Source of the DNA: Streptomyces sp. I6
GTDB lineage: Bacteria; Actinomycetota; Actinomycetes; Streptomycetales; Streptomycetaceae
Length of the DNA stretch: 64,000 nucleotides
NCBI GenBank assembly: GCA_003725745.1
Contig: RHDP01000001.1
Location: 2,201,501 to 2,265,500, forward strand
Direction: 5' to 3'
Below the pieces are notes generated by a model. It was not told where the DNA came from. It searched no databases and saw only the letters and a program-made list of their open reading frames with translations. Each line of letters opens with the position of its first letter. The stretch's first letter is position 1. The translations under genes and the position numbers were made by a program. Shown piece by piece: positions 35,774-45,060 of this stretch.

Positions 35774-36541
35774 TTATTCCGCGGCGAGGCCGGGTGGGGG
35801 TGTCCGCCCGCCTTCCGGGGCCCGGCCGGGGCGGGCGAAAAGGGCCCCCAGGCCGTCCGCCCACGCCCGCCGCCCGGCCAGCCGCAGGCCCTCCCAGACG
35901 GTCACCTGGTTCGCCGTGAGGACGGGCTTGCCGAGGGTCTCCTCCAGCTCCCGGAGATGGGCGGCCGTGTGCAGCGCGGTGTCCGGCAGGAGCACCGCCT
36001 CCGCCCGCGGGTCGTCTCCCGCCGCGGCGAGTTCCAGCACCTGCTCGCGCTCCCAGGTGCCGACCTCGGCGGCCGTGATGATCCCGCTCGCCCGGGCCGC
36101 GACGACCTCGATGCCCGCCGACTCCAGGAACTTCTCGAAGAACACGGTCACGTCGCCGGGGTAGGTGGCCGCGAGCGCCACCCGGCTCACGCCCAGCGCC
36201 TCGGCGGCGTGGACGAAGGCGAAGGAGGTGCTCGACGCCGGCAGCCCGGCGGCCCGCGCCAGCTCGCGGACCTGCCGCCGGGCACCGTCCCGGCCCCGGA
36301 CGAAGCTGCCGCTCGTACAGGCCCACACGACGGACTCCGACCCGGCCAGCCGCAGTTCCTCCACTCCCGCCGCCAGCCGGTCCGCGGCCCCCATCTCGAT
36401 CAGCGCGTCCTCCCGGTGCGCGTCCTCGCCGATGTCGGTGTGGAAGAGGGGAAGCCTGATGTCGCTGTCGAGCAGGACCGCGATCCTGGGGTAGTCGTCC
36501 TCGGCCGAGTGCCCCGGGTAGAGGAGTCCGACGGTCGTCAT
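35774..36541 (-). CDS. Maleate isomerase/arylmalonate decarboxylase-like protein (one catalytic Cys)
   Basis: 255 aa, Asp/Glu racemase superfamily. The first catalytic cysteine is present (WACTSGSF, Cys75), but the second, supplied in the neighbouring paralogue by ISCTN, is replaced by Asp187 in [10 protein letters not shown]. Single-cysteine members such as arylmalonate decarboxylase do not racemise in the usual two-base way. The ATG at 36541 overlaps the stop of the upstream paralogue (ATGA); an ATG at 36547 is an alternative. Presumably works with that paralogue on the same substrate. Confidence 0.75.
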   Translation of the reverse strand: MTTVGLLYPGHSAEDDYPRIAVLLDSDIRLPLFHTDIGEDAHREDALIEMGAADRLAAGVEELRLAGSESVVWACTSGSFVRGRDGARRQVRELARAAGLPASSTSFAFVHAAEALGVSRVALAATYPGDVTVFFEKFLESAGIEVVAARASGIITAAEVGTWEREQVLELAAAGDDPRAEAVLLPDTALHTAAHLRELEETLGKPVLTANQVTVWEGLRLAGRRAWADGLGALFARPGRAPEGGRTPPPGLAAE

Positions 36542-37380
36542 GTCCATCCTTCCTGTTCCTCCGGCTGGGCGACGGGCGGCACGGCCGGCGGCTCGGGCGG
36601 GGCCGGCGGGGGCGGCGGCTCCTCGTGCGGACCGGCCGTCCGGATCACCAGGGCCTGGTAGGGACCGACGGCGTACACGCCGATCCTGCGCAGCGCCGCC
36701 CACATCGTGACCTGGTTCGCGGAGAGCACCGGCATGCGCAGTTCCGCCTCCAGCTGGGGTATCGCGTCGTACGTCGGCAGGTTGGTGCAGCTGATGAAGA
36801 GGGCGTCCGCCGCGCCCACCACGGCCTGGCGGGCCATGTCCACCACCGACCGGTACGGCACCTTCCAGATGTGCCGGGTCAGTCCGAGGAAGGCGCGGCC
36901 CGTGACCGATACCCCGGCCTCGGCCAGGTACTCCTCCAGCGACCTGGTGACCGACTCCGTGTACGGCGTGACGATCGCGATCCTGCGGGCGCCCAGCTCC
37001 TCCAGGGCTTCCAGCAGGGCGCCCGAGGTGGTCACCGAGGCGACCTCCCCCGCCGTGGTCATCGCCTCGCACATCGCCCGCTCGCCCGCCACACCGCCGA
37101 CGAAGCTGCCGCTGGTGCAGGCGTAGGCGACGACCTCCGGCTCGGAGGCGGCCAGCGCGCGGACCGCCTCGCCGAGGGTCTCGTGCTCGCTGACGAGCCG
37201 GGCCAGGTCGAGCGACACCTCGACGGGCACGAACGGGGTCCGGGTCAGGCGCAGCGAGACGCCGTCGGGCACCCAGCGCCACAGCTCACGGTCGAGTGCG
37301 AAGTCGAACGGGGCGACCACCCCGATCCCGCGCTGCGGGTCGGGACCGCCCAGAAGCGAAATCTCGAGGGACACATCCAT
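36538..37380 (-). CDS. Maleate isomerase-like protein (two catalytic Cys)
   Basis: 280 aa from ATG 37380. Both catalytic cysteines are visible, Cys88 in YACTSGSF and Cys198 in [10 protein letters not shown], as in maleate cis-trans isomerase and the wider Asp/Glu/hydantoin racemase superfamily. A Pro/Glu-rich tail of about 25 residues follows the domain. First gene of a minus-strand unit with its one-cysteine paralogue; divergent from a 2-hydroxyacid dehydrogenase. Substrate unknown, likely a dicarboxylate or its monoamide. Confidence 0.8.
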   Translation of the reverse strand: MDVSLEISLLGGPDPQRGIGVVAPFDFALDRELWRWVPDGVSLRLTRTPFVPVEVSLDLARLVSEHETLGEAVRALAASEPEVVAYACTSGSFVGGVAGERAMCEAMTTAGEVASVTTSGALLEALEELGARRIAIVTPYTESVTRSLEEYLAEAGVSVTGRAFLGLTRHIWKVPYRSVVDMARQAVVGAADALFISCTNLPTYDAIPQLEAELRMPVLSANQVTMWAALRRIGVYAVGPYQALVIRTAGPHEEPPPPPAPPEPPAVPPVAQPEEQEGWT

Positions 37381-37462
37381 CGCAGGCCCCCTCATGTACG
37401 TCTTGTTGACGACGGTAGGTTCGGGTGCGAGCGTGGGTCAATCCGTACATGTCAGACGTCCA

Positions 37463-37473
37463 GAAACGGTTTC
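37463..37473. promoter_or_regulatory. IclR-type palindrome in divergent promoter region
   Basis: GAAACGGTTTC, a perfect 5-1-5 palindrome just before the dehydrogenase ATG, of the GAAA-N-TTTC type bound by many IclR regulators. The 99-bp spacer also has an inverted pair CATGTACG (37393) / CGTACATG (37444). An IclR gene lies at the end of the same cluster. Confidence 0.35.
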
Positions 37474-37479
37474 CGCACG

Positions 37480-38433
37480 ATGCCCCTACCGGTTCTCCTC
37501 GTACTGGAAGCAGACCCTCCGCCGCGGCTCGGCAGCCTCACCGGACGCGCCGACGTCCGGTACACCGACGCCGGCTCGCTCGCCGCGGCACTTCCCGGGG
37601 CGGACGCCCTGCTGGTGTGGGACTTCACCTCCGACGCGGTGCGTCTGGCCTGGCCGGGGAGCGGGCCCCGGCCCCGCTGGGTGCACACCCCGAGCGCGGG
37701 CGTCGACCGGCTGCTCTGCCCGGAGCTCTCGGCCTCCGACACGGTCCTGACCAACGCCCGCGGGATCTTCGAGCAGCCCATCGCCGAGTACGTGGCCGCC
37801 CTGGTCCTCACGATGGCCAAGGACCTGCCGGGCACCCTGGAACTCCAGCGGCAGCGGCGATGGCGGCACCGCGAGTCCCTGCCGGTGGCCGGCAGCCGCG
37901 CGGTCGTGGCCGGTGCCGGGCCGATCGGGCTGGCGATCGCGCGCACGCTGCGGGCGCTGGGCCTCAAGGTCGCCGTCACCGGGCGCACGGCCCGCCCCGG
38001 GGTGCACGGATCCGACGAGCTGGACGGGCTTCTCGCCCGCGCCGACTGGGTCGTGTGCGCGGCTCCGCTGACCGAGGCCACGCGGGGCATGTTCGGCGCC
38101 CGGAGGTTCTCCCTGATGCGCCCGTCGGCCCGCTTCGTCAACGTCGGACGGGGCGCACTGGTGGTCGAGGAGGAGCTGGTCTCGGCGCTCGCCGGACGGC
38201 GGATCGCGGGGGCCGCCCTGGACGTCTTCGAGGAGGAGCCGCTGGGGCCGGGCAGCCCGCTCTGGGACGTTCCCGGCCTGATCGTCTCGCCGCACATGAG
38301 CGGGGACACCGTCGGCTGGCGCGATCGGCTGGGCGAGCAGTTCGTCGAGCTGTTCGACCTCTGGTCGGCCGGAAGGCCGCTGCCGAACGTGGTCGACAAG
38401 AAACGTGGGTACGTCCCCTCCCATGACTCCTGA
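37480..38433 (+). CDS. D-2-hydroxyacid dehydrogenase
   Basis: 317 aa. NAD-binding motif AVVAGAGPIGLAIARTL, the catalytic Arg region FVNVGRGALVVEEELVSAL, Glu in LDVFEEEPL, and the C-terminal His (SPHMSGDT). The family reduces 2-oxo acids or oxidises D-2-hydroxy acids. The start ATG 37480 (MPLPVLLVLEAD) is chosen because the longer frame upstream is antisense to the isomerase gene. Overlaps the amidase gene by 11 bases, so the two are co-transcribed. Confidence 0.87.
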   Translation: MPLPVLLVLEADPPPRLGSLTGRADVRYTDAGSLAAALPGADALLVWDFTSDAVRLAWPGSGPRPRWVHTPSAGVDRLLCPELSASDTVLTNARGIFEQPIAEYVAALVLTMAKDLPGTLELQRQRRWRHRESLPVAGSRAVVAGAGPIGLAIARTLRALGLKVAVTGRTARPGVHGSDELDGLLARADWVVCAAPLTEATRGMFGARRFSLMRPSARFVNVGRGALVVEEELVSALAGRRIAGAALDVFEEEPLGPGSPLWDVPGLIVSPHMSGDTVGWRDRLGEQFVELFDLWSAGRPLPNVVDKKRGYVPSHDS

Positions 38434-39838
38434 GCCCAACGACCTGAGTACCCTGACCGCACGTCAGCTCATCGCCGGCTACCAGCGCGGCGACTTCTCC
38501 CCGCTGGAGGCGGTCCGCGCGGTCCTCGACCGGGCCGAGACGGCGCAGCGCCTGACCAACGCGTTCGTCCGGATCGACGGCGAGCAGGCGCTCGAGCAGG
38601 CGGAGGCGGCCACCGAGCGGCGCCGCAGAAAGGAGCCGCTGGGGCCACTCGACGGCGTACCGGTCACGGTCAAGGACATCTTCCTGCAGGCCGGGGGCCC
38701 GACGCTGCGGGGCTCCAGGACGGTGCGCCCGGACTCCTCGGCCTGGGACGAGGACGCCCCGGCCGTGGCGCGGCTGCGGGAGCAGGGCGCGGTCCTCGTC
38801 GGCAAGACGACGACCCCCGAGTTCGGCTGGAAGGGCGTCACGGACTCCCCGCTGACCGGGGTGACCCGCAATCCGTACGACCTCTCCCGCACGGCCGGCG
38901 GGTCCAGCGGCGGGAGCGCGGCGGCGGTGGCACTGGGTGCGGCCCCGCTGTCGCTCGGGACCGACGGCGGAGGGTCGGTGCGCATCCCCGCGTCGTTCTG
39001 CGGGATCTTCGGGCTGAAGCCGACGTACGGCCGGATCCCGCTCTACCCGTCGAGCCCGTTCGGCACACTGGCCCACGCCGGGCCGATGGCCCGGGACGCC
39101 GCCGACGCGGCCCTGCTGCTGGACGCGGTCAGCGGGCCGGACTGGCGGGACTGGTCGCAGGCGGCGCCCGCGCCGCCCGCGAGCGGCGGCCTCACCGAGG
39201 GCGTCAAGGGGCTGCGGATCGCGTTCTCCGCGTCCTTCGGCGGCCAGGTGGCGGTCCGTCCGGCGGTGGCGTCGGCGGTGCGCGGCGCGGTGGGCCGGCT
39301 GGCCGAGCTGGGCGCGTACATCGAGGAGGCCGATCCGGACATCGCCGACCCGGTGGACACGTTCCACACCCTGTGGTTCACCGGGGCGGCGCGCCTGGTG
39401 CAGCACTTCGGCGGGGAGCAGCGGGAGCTGCTGGACCCGGGGCTGCGGGAGGTCTGCGCCGAGGGCGAGGGCGCCTCGGCGCTCGACTACCTCGCCGCGG
39501 TGGACGCCCGGATGGACCTCGGACGCCGGCTGGGGCGGTTCCACACCGGGTACGACCTGCTGGTCACACCGACCCTGCCGGTCACCGCCTTCGAGGCGGG
39601 CGCGGAGGTGCCGAAGGGCTCCGGGCACCGCCGATGGACGGGCTGGACCCCGTTCACCTACCCGTTCAACCTCACCCAGCAGCCGGCGGCGACGGTGCCG
39701 TGCGGGGTGGACGAGGACGGGCTGCCGGTGGGGGTCCAGCTGGTCGGACCCCGCCACGCGGACGCCCTGGTCCTGCGTGCGGCGCACGCGCTCTACGCGT
39801 CGGGCGCGGCGGCGGTGCCCCCACCCACCATCGGGTGA
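38423..39838 (+). CDS. Amidase (amidase signature family)
   Basis: 471 aa. The Ser-cisSer-Lys triad is complete: Lys in [15 protein letters not shown], cis-Ser in [16 protein letters not shown] and nucleophile Ser in [17 protein letters not shown]. Hydrolyses an amide to acid and ammonia. It starts inside the end of the dehydrogenase gene (ATG 38423). In the context of isomerases, dehydrogenase and amino-acid-type importer it points to breakdown of an amide-containing acid. Confidence 0.9.
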   Translation: MTPEPNDLSTLTARQLIAGYQRGDFSPLEAVRAVLDRAETAQRLTNAFVRIDGEQALEQAEAATERRRRKEPLGPLDGVPVTVKDIFLQAGGPTLRGSRTVRPDSSAWDEDAPAVARLREQGAVLVGKTTTPEFGWKGVTDSPLTGVTRNPYDLSRTAGGSSGGSAAAVALGAAPLSLGTDGGGSVRIPASFCGIFGLKPTYGRIPLYPSSPFGTLAHAGPMARDAADAALLLDAVSGPDWRDWSQAAPAPPASGGLTEGVKGLRIAFSASFGGQVAVRPAVASAVRGAVGRLAELGAYIEEADPDIADPVDTFHTLWFTGAARLVQHFGGEQRELLDPGLREVCAEGEGASALDYLAAVDARMDLGRRLGRFHTGYDLLVTPTLPVTAFEAGAEVPKGSGHRRWTGWTPFTYPFNLTQQPAATVPCGVDEDGLPVGVQLVGPRHADALVLRAAHALYASGAAAVPPPTIG

Positions 39839-39976
39839 CGGCCGTCCCCCGGACCGCGCCCGCCCCGGACCGCACCGGGTCGGTGCGGTCCGGGGCGGGC
39901 CCGGTTCGGGCCGGTGCGGTCCGGGGTGCGGTCCAGGCCGGCGCGGTCCGGGGTGGTGCGGTCCGGGGTGGTGCGG

Positions 39977-40468
39977 TCACGCGCGGCGGAACGAGAGCGT
40001 CTCGCCGAGCGCTCCGGCGCGCCACAGGTCCTGGCAGGCCTCGGCCATCCGGTCGAGGCCGTCGACCACCTGGCCCCACACGATGCCCGGCACCCAGCCC
40101 GTGTCACCGTTGAGCAGCAGGTTGTTGCGCTCGTAGAAGAGCGCGAGGTCCACGGTCACCGGCCGGGACAGGTCCCGGTCGTAGCCGTACGCCGCGGTCC
40201 CCAGTTCGGTACCGCTGAAGGTGAAGTAGCAGAGGTCGCCCGGGATCGGGGTCACCGTCGGGTTCTCCAGCGGCGGCTCCCGGTCGGCGAACGCGGGGAA
40301 CAGGGCGTAGATCTCGTTGCGCGCGTACTTCGCGTGGTACACGTCGCCGCCGAGCGGCAGCGCGTCCCAGACGGCCTGGCAGGTCAGGGGCGCCCGGTCG
40401 TCCAGGAGCCGTGCGGTGCAGCGCACGCCGCGCTTGGTGAGCGAGACTTCGATGTATCGATCGGCCAT
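39977..40468 (-). CDS. DUF3830 family (cyclophilin-like) protein
   Basis: 163 aa, ATG 40468. Recognised by RYIEVSLTKRGVRCTARLLDDRAPLTCQAVWDALPLGG, HAKYARNEIYALFP and TPIPGDLCYFTFSG, the pattern of DUF3830, a cyclophilin-like barrel of unknown activity often found next to amidohydrolase and ABC transporter genes. It is divergent from ehuB with only 42 bases between, so the two may share a regulatory region. Confidence 0.75.
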   Translation of the reverse strand: MADRYIEVSLTKRGVRCTARLLDDRAPLTCQAVWDALPLGGDVYHAKYARNEIYALFPAFADREPPLENPTVTPIPGDLCYFTFSGTELGTAAYGYDRDLSRPVTVDLALFYERNNLLLNGDTGWVPGIVWGQVVDGLDRMAEACQDLWRAGALGETLSFRRA

Positions 40469-40510
40469 TGCCCACGCATACCCCGCCTGAGCCCGGGTAG
40501 CCGCGCCGCC

Positions 40511-41404
40511 ATGGCTCCACACACGGCACCACACACCAGACACGCGGTACGCAGACGAAGTCTGCTGCTGGGGACCGCCGGCGCACTCGGTGCGGCCGGC
40601 GTCGCCGGAGCGGCGGGCTGCGCACGGGTCCCCTCAGGCGACAGCCTGGCCCGGCTGAGATCCCAGGGCACGGTGCGGCTCGGCATCGCGGGCGAGGTGC
40701 CGTACGGCTACATCGACGAGCAGGGCGAGTTCACCGGAGAGGCACCGGAGCTGGCCAAGGTGGTCTTCAAGCGGCTCGGGATAGCGAACGTGCAGCCCGT
40801 GGCCACCGACTTCGCCTCCCTGATACCCGGTCTCAACTCGCAGCAGTTCGACGTCGTTTCCGCCGGAATGTACATCAACAGGGAGCGCTGCGCGCAGGTC
40901 CTCTTCTCCGATCCCGAATACCAGATGCTCGACTCCTTCATCGTGGCCAAGGGCAATCCGAAGGATCTGCACGACTACCGGGACGTGGTGCGGACCAAGG
41001 CGAGATTCGCCACGGGCACGGGTTACGCCGAGATCGGCTACGCCGTGGCGGCCGGGTACCCCGAGAAGGACATCGTCATCCTCCAGGACCAGGTGGCCGG
41101 GCTCAACGCCGTCGAGTCCGGGCGCGTGGACGTCTTCGCCGGGACCGCGCTCACCACCCGCGAAGTGGTGCGCAAGAGCAGGAAGGCCGAGGCCACGAAG
41201 CCGTTCGCGGCGATCGTCGACGGCAAGGAGAAGATCGACGGCGGGGGGTTCGCCTTCCGGCGGACGGACGCCGAACTGCGGGACGCCTTCAACGCCGAGA
41301 TCCACAAGATGAAGAGGAGCGGTGAGCTCTTCCGCATCCTGAGCCGGTTCGGCTTCACCGAGTCCGAGATGACCGAGCTCACGGCGAAGGAGCTGTGCCG
41401 ATGA
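40511..41404 (+). CDS. ehuB: EhuB-like solute-binding lipoprotein
   Basis: 297 aa, amino-acid-type (family 3) binding protein. N-terminus has a twin-arginine motif RRRSLLLG and a lipobox-like AGAAGC with Cys37, so it is probably a Tat-exported lipoprotein. Domain features TVRLGIAGEVPYGYIDEQGEFTGEAPELAKVVFKRLG and DVVSAGMYINRERCAQVLFSDPEYQ match EhuB, named for ectoine/hydroxyectoine uptake. The neighbouring catabolic genes are not the known ectoine ones, so the true substrate is open. Confidence 0.8.
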   Translation: MAPHTAPHTRHAVRRRSLLLGTAGALGAAGVAGAAGCARVPSGDSLARLRSQGTVRLGIAGEVPYGYIDEQGEFTGEAPELAKVVFKRLGIANVQPVATDFASLIPGLNSQQFDVVSAGMYINRERCAQVLFSDPEYQMLDSFIVAKGNPKDLHDYRDVVRTKARFATGTGYAEIGYAVAAGYPEKDIVILQDQVAGLNAVESGRVDVFAGTALTTREVVRKSRKAEATKPFAAIVDGKEKIDGGGFAFRRTDAELRDAFNAEIHKMKRSGELFRILSRFGFTESEMTELTAKELCR

Positions 41405-42060
41405 CGTCCGGACTCTGGCAGAACTGGGTGCTCCCGGGCATCTGGATCACCGTCCAGCTCACCCTCTACAGCGCCGCGCTGGCCACCGCCGTGGCGTTCG
41501 GCGTCGGCATGGCCAGAACGCATCGCTCGAAGGCGGTCCGCTTCCTCGCGGCCTTCTACACCGAGGTGTTCCGCGGGACGTCGGCGCTGGTGCTGATGTT
41601 CTGGCTGTTCTTCGTCCTGCCGCCGCTGCTGGGCTGGCAGCTGGTGCCCATGTGGGCGGCCGTGCTCGCGCTCGGCCTGTCCTACGGCGCGTACGGCGCG
41701 GAGATCGTGCGCGGCGCGCTGAACGCCGTCGCGCCGGCCCAGCGGGAGGCCGGCGTCGCGCTCAGCTTCACGCCCTGGCAGCGGATGCGGCTGGTCCTGC
41801 TGCCGCAGGCCGTGCCGGAGATGATCCCGTCCTTCGGCAACCTGGCGGTCGAACTGCTCAAGGGCACGGCGCTGGTGTCGCTGCTGGGTGTGGGCGACGT
41901 GTCGTTCGCGGCCTACCTGGTGCGGCTGGCCACCCAGGAGAGCGCCCAGATCTACACCGTCACGCTGGTGATCTACTTCGTGCTCGCGTTCCTCATCACC
42001 CGCTCGATGAAGGCCCTGGAACGGAAGACCAAGGCGAACCTGGGGGTGGTGGTCAAGTGA
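41401..42060 (+). CDS. ehuC: EhuC-like ABC permease
   Basis: 219 aa, HisM/GlnP-type permease with about five helices and the EAA loop (REAGVALSFTPWQRMRLVLLPQ). Starts ATG inside the ehuB stop (ATGA overlap). Pairs with the next permease. Confidence 0.83.
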   Translation: MTSGLWQNWVLPGIWITVQLTLYSAALATAVAFGVGMARTHRSKAVRFLAAFYTEVFRGTSALVLMFWLFFVLPPLLGWQLVPMWAAVLALGLSYGAYGAEIVRGALNAVAPAQREAGVALSFTPWQRMRLVLLPQAVPEMIPSFGNLAVELLKGTALVSLLGVGDVSFAAYLVRLATQESAQIYTVTLVIYFVLAFLITRSMKALERKTKANLGVVVK

Positions 42061-42707
42061 CCTGGGACTGGTCCGCGGTCGCGGACTTCATGCCGCGCTT
42101 CTGGGACGGCGTGCTCGTCACGCTGCAGATCCTGGTGCTGGGCTCGCTGCTGTCCTTCACGCTCGGCCTGGTCTGGGCGCTGGGGCTGCGCTCCGAGTCG
42201 CGCTTCGTGCGCTGGCCGGTGGGGGTCGTCACCGAGTTCATCCGGAACACCCCGCTGCTGGTGCAGCTGTTCTTCCTGTTCTTCGTCCTGCCGGAGTGGG
42301 GGGTGCAGTTCTCCGCCCTCGCCACCGGCACGCTCGCGATCGGGCTGCACTACTCGACCTACACCGCGCAGGTCTACCGGGCCGGTATCGACGCCGTGCC
42401 GGCCGGGCAGTGGGAGGCGGCGACGGCGCTGAGCCTGCCCGCCCACCGGACCTGGACCGCCGTGATCCTGCCGCAGGCGGTCCGCCGGATCGCGCCCGCC
42501 CTCGGCAACTACGTCATAGCGATGCTCAAGGACACCCCGCTCCTGGCCGGTATCGGCGTGCTGGAGATGCTCCAGCAGTCCCGGCTGGAGAGCGCGGCGA
42601 CCTTCCAGTACACGGAGCCGCTGACGGTCGTCGGCATCGCCTTCATCCTCATCGCCTACCCGGCATCCCTGCTCGTACGGACCCTGGAGCGCCGCCTTGC
42701 CCGCTGA
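42057..42707 (+). CDS. ehuD: EhuD-like ABC permease
   Basis: 216 aa, second permease of the pair, with FIRNTPLLVQLFFLFFVLP and the EAA loop WEAATALSLPAHRTWTAVILPQ. GTG start inside the ehuC stop (GTGA). Confidence 0.83.
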   Translation: MTWDWSAVADFMPRFWDGVLVTLQILVLGSLLSFTLGLVWALGLRSESRFVRWPVGVVTEFIRNTPLLVQLFFLFFVLPEWGVQFSALATGTLAIGLHYSTYTAQVYRAGIDAVPAGQWEAATALSLPAHRTWTAVILPQAVRRIAPALGNYVIAMLKDTPLLAGIGVLEMLQQSRLESAATFQYTEPLTVVGIAFILIAYPASLLVRTLERRLAR

Positions 42708-43464
42708 CACCGACCCCGCCACGCAGAACGACGAACTCATCCGGTTCACGAACGTCACCAAGCGCTTCGGCGAGAACACCGTCCTGGACGACCTGTGCTT
42801 CTCGGTCCGCCCGGGCCGGCACGTCACGCTGATCGGGCCCTCCGGGTCCGGGAAGACGACCATCCTGCGCCTGCTGATGACGCTGACGAGACCGGACTCG
42901 GGCACGATCGACGTCAACGGAGGCCGGCTGTTCCCGGCCGACGAGAGGCAGCGCAGAGAGGTCCGCAAGAAGATCGGCATGGTCTTCCAGCAGTTCAACC
43001 TCTTCCCCAACATGACCGTGCTGCGGAACATCACCGAGGCCCCGGTGCGGGTGCTCGGGCTCTCCAGGGACGAGGCGGAGGAGCGCGCCCGCGGACTGCT
43101 GGAGCTGGTCGGCCTCGCCGACCGCGCCGGCGCGCGGCCCTCCCAGCTGTCGGGCGGCCAGCAGCAGCGGGTGGCCATCGCCCGGGCGCTGGCGATGCGG
43201 CCGCAGGTGCTGCTGCTGGACGAGGTGACCTCGGCGCTCGACCCGGAGCTGGTCGCCGGAGTGCTGGACGTCCTCCGGGACATCGCCCGCACCACCGACA
43301 TCACGATGCTCTGTGTGACGCACGAGATGAACTTCGCCCGGGACATCTCCGACGAGGTCCTGATGTTCGACGCCGGGAAGGTCATCGAGTCCGGGTCCCC
43401 GGAGAAGATGTTCTCCGAGCCCGAGCACGACCGTACTCGCGAGTTCCTCGGTGCGGTGCTCTGA
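42697..43464 (+). CDS. ehuA: EhuA-like ABC ATPase
   Basis: 255 aa. Walker A GPSGSGKTT, Q-loop VFQQFNLFPNMTV, signature LSGGQQQRVAIARAL, Walker B LLLDEVTSALDP, H-loop CVTHEM. Begins with TTG 42697, overlapping ehuD by 11 bases. Supplies energy to the importer. The set B-C-D-A in one overlapping operon is complete. Confidence 0.88.
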   Translation: MPADTDPATQNDELIRFTNVTKRFGENTVLDDLCFSVRPGRHVTLIGPSGSGKTTILRLLMTLTRPDSGTIDVNGGRLFPADERQRREVRKKIGMVFQQFNLFPNMTVLRNITEAPVRVLGLSRDEAEERARGLLELVGLADRAGARPSQLSGGQQQRVAIARALAMRPQVLLLDEVTSALDPELVAGVLDVLRDIARTTDITMLCVTHEMNFARDISDEVLMFDAGKVIESGSPEKMFSEPEHDRTREFLGAVL

Positions 43465-43630
43465 CCTCCCGTTCCGGGCATTGTTAATGCCCTTGGCATA
43501 TGCCGGTGTCGTGCGCCCCAGGACGTGGGTCCGGGGCGCACACATTTCTCGCCAACGGCCGCCCACTGGACGGTTCTTGGCGGCTATCGTGGTACGGAAG
43601 CTTGCGGTCACAACCTGGTAGGGGGAAACC

Positions 43631-44389
43631 GTGGCGCTGAAGCCCGAGCCGACCGCGCCGTTCCACTCGGTGCAGTACGCCCTGCGTGTCCTGGAGACGG
43701 TCTCCCGGCACGGCAGAGGGGTGACCGATGTCCAGATCGCCCGCGAGACCGGGCTGCCGACCGGCCATCTCACCTCCCTGCTGCTGATGCTCCGCCGCGA
43801 GGGCTATGTGGAGCAGGTGACCGACGGGGCGTATGTGACCGGCGACTCCCTGGTCCTGCTGGGTTCCGGCGCCACCCGGCGCGAGGCCCTGGAGCGCAAG
43901 CTCCAGGACACGCTCGGCGAGCTGCGCGACTCGGTCGGCGCGGCGGTCTACATCAGCCGCTACATCGACGGCGAGGTCAAGATCACCCAGTTCGCGGACG
44001 GCCCCCGCACCCCCAAGGTCAACGAGTGGGTCGACTTCCGCTCGGCGGCGCACGCCAGCGCGGTCGGCAAGTGCCTGCTGACCCAGCTCGACCAGAACGG
44101 CCGCCGCGACCACCTCGCCCGCCACCGGATCGCCCGACTCACCTCCCGGACGATCACCAACGAGAAGATCCTCTTCTCGAAGCTGGACGCCCAGCCGCCC
44201 ACGGTCCCGGTGCTGGACCTCCAGGAGTACGCGGTGGGCACGGTCTGCGCGGCGGTGCCGCTGACGGCCGGCTCCGCCGTGGGCTGCCTGGCGCTCTCGC
44301 TCCCCATCGAGCACGCCCACCGGCTGCGCGCCGCGGCCGACACCCTGAACCGCAGGGCGGCTCCGGTGGTGCTGTCGCTGGCCCTCTGA
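43631..44389 (+). CDS. IclR-family transcriptional regulator
   Basis: 252 aa, GTG start behind AGGGGGAAA. N-terminal winged HTH (SVQYALRVLETVSRHGRGVTDVQIARETGLPTGHLTSLLLML) and IclR effector domain (AAHASAVGKCLLTQL is the conserved pocket region). It follows the importer operon after 166 bases and is the only regulator in the cluster, so it probably controls the catabolic and uptake genes. Confidence 0.87.
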   Translation: MALKPEPTAPFHSVQYALRVLETVSRHGRGVTDVQIARETGLPTGHLTSLLLMLRREGYVEQVTDGAYVTGDSLVLLGSGATRREALERKLQDTLGELRDSVGAAVYISRYIDGEVKITQFADGPRTPKVNEWVDFRSAAHASAVGKCLLTQLDQNGRRDHLARHRIARLTSRTITNEKILFSKLDAQPPTVPVLDLQEYAVGTVCAAVPLTAGSAVGCLALSLPIEHAHRLRAAADTLNRRAAPVVLSLAL

Positions 44390-44559
44390 CCGGCCGGGCC
44401 GGGAGCCCCCGGAGCGGCGGGGTGACAGGCCGGCGAGATGGCAGGCCGGCAAGATGACGCGACCGCCCGGGGCGGGCGCCGGGCGGTCGGGAGCACCCCC
44501 TGGGACCAGGTAGTATGAACTCCGTCGTCAGCCGCCGAGAGCGGCGGGAACGGCAGCCC

Positions 44560-44633
44560 GCGCCGCTAGCTCAGTTGGTTAGAGCAGCTGACTCTTAATC
44601 AGCGGGTCCGGGGTTCGAGTCCCTGGCGGCGCA
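44560..44633 (+). tRNA. tRNA-Lys (CTT anticodon), copy 2
   Basis: Identical in sequence to the copy at 30672, with anticodon CTT and no encoded CCA. TAGTAT at 44511-44516 is a possible -10 box. Confidence 0.96.
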
Positions 44634-44640
44634 CAACCTC

Positions 44641-44674
44641 CCGAGGGGCCCTCGCAACCGCGAGGGCCCCTCGG
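44641..44674 (+). terminator. Terminator after tRNA-Lys copy 2
   Basis: Perfect 15-bp stem CCGAGGGGCCCTCGC and its complement with an AACC loop, eight bases after the tRNA. No T-run. Confidence 0.8.
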
Positions 44675-45060
44675 ACCGTTCCCGGACCGTGCGCACCCTC
44701 TCCCGCCTCGGCCTCGGCAGCCCGTCGCGGCGTCCGCGCGGCCGGTGCACGCCGGGCGGACGGGACGGCCCGCGTCCCGGCAACCGTCCCGCCGGCCTGC
44801 CACCCCGCGGGATGGCCCCTCGGGCCTCCGGGGCGGAATGACCGCCGCCGTGACCTCCATCGCACCCGGCAGGCATCGGAACCGGACGTCCGAACAGGCG
44901 GAGAGGGCGCTCAGGGTGTCGGCGGTCGTCCCCACCGCCAGGACCGGACGGCGGCCCGATCCCGACGGCGCAGGAGCCGTGCCGCGCTCGCGCGGTCGTG
45001 CGCAGTCCGGTCTGGACCGCATCGCGGATCATGGACGCGACATGAACATGACCAGACCCG
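44675..45060. other. Gene-free spacer
   Basis: About 390 bases between tRNA-Lys and the converging SPFH gene. Frames are low complexity on both strands. Nothing recognised. Confidence 0.5.

Noticed and set aside
34341-36164. A 607-codon plus-strand frame opposite the luciferase-like and isomerase genes
   Set aside because: Gly/Arg-rich shadow; both minus-strand genes have clear motifs and ribosome-binding sites.
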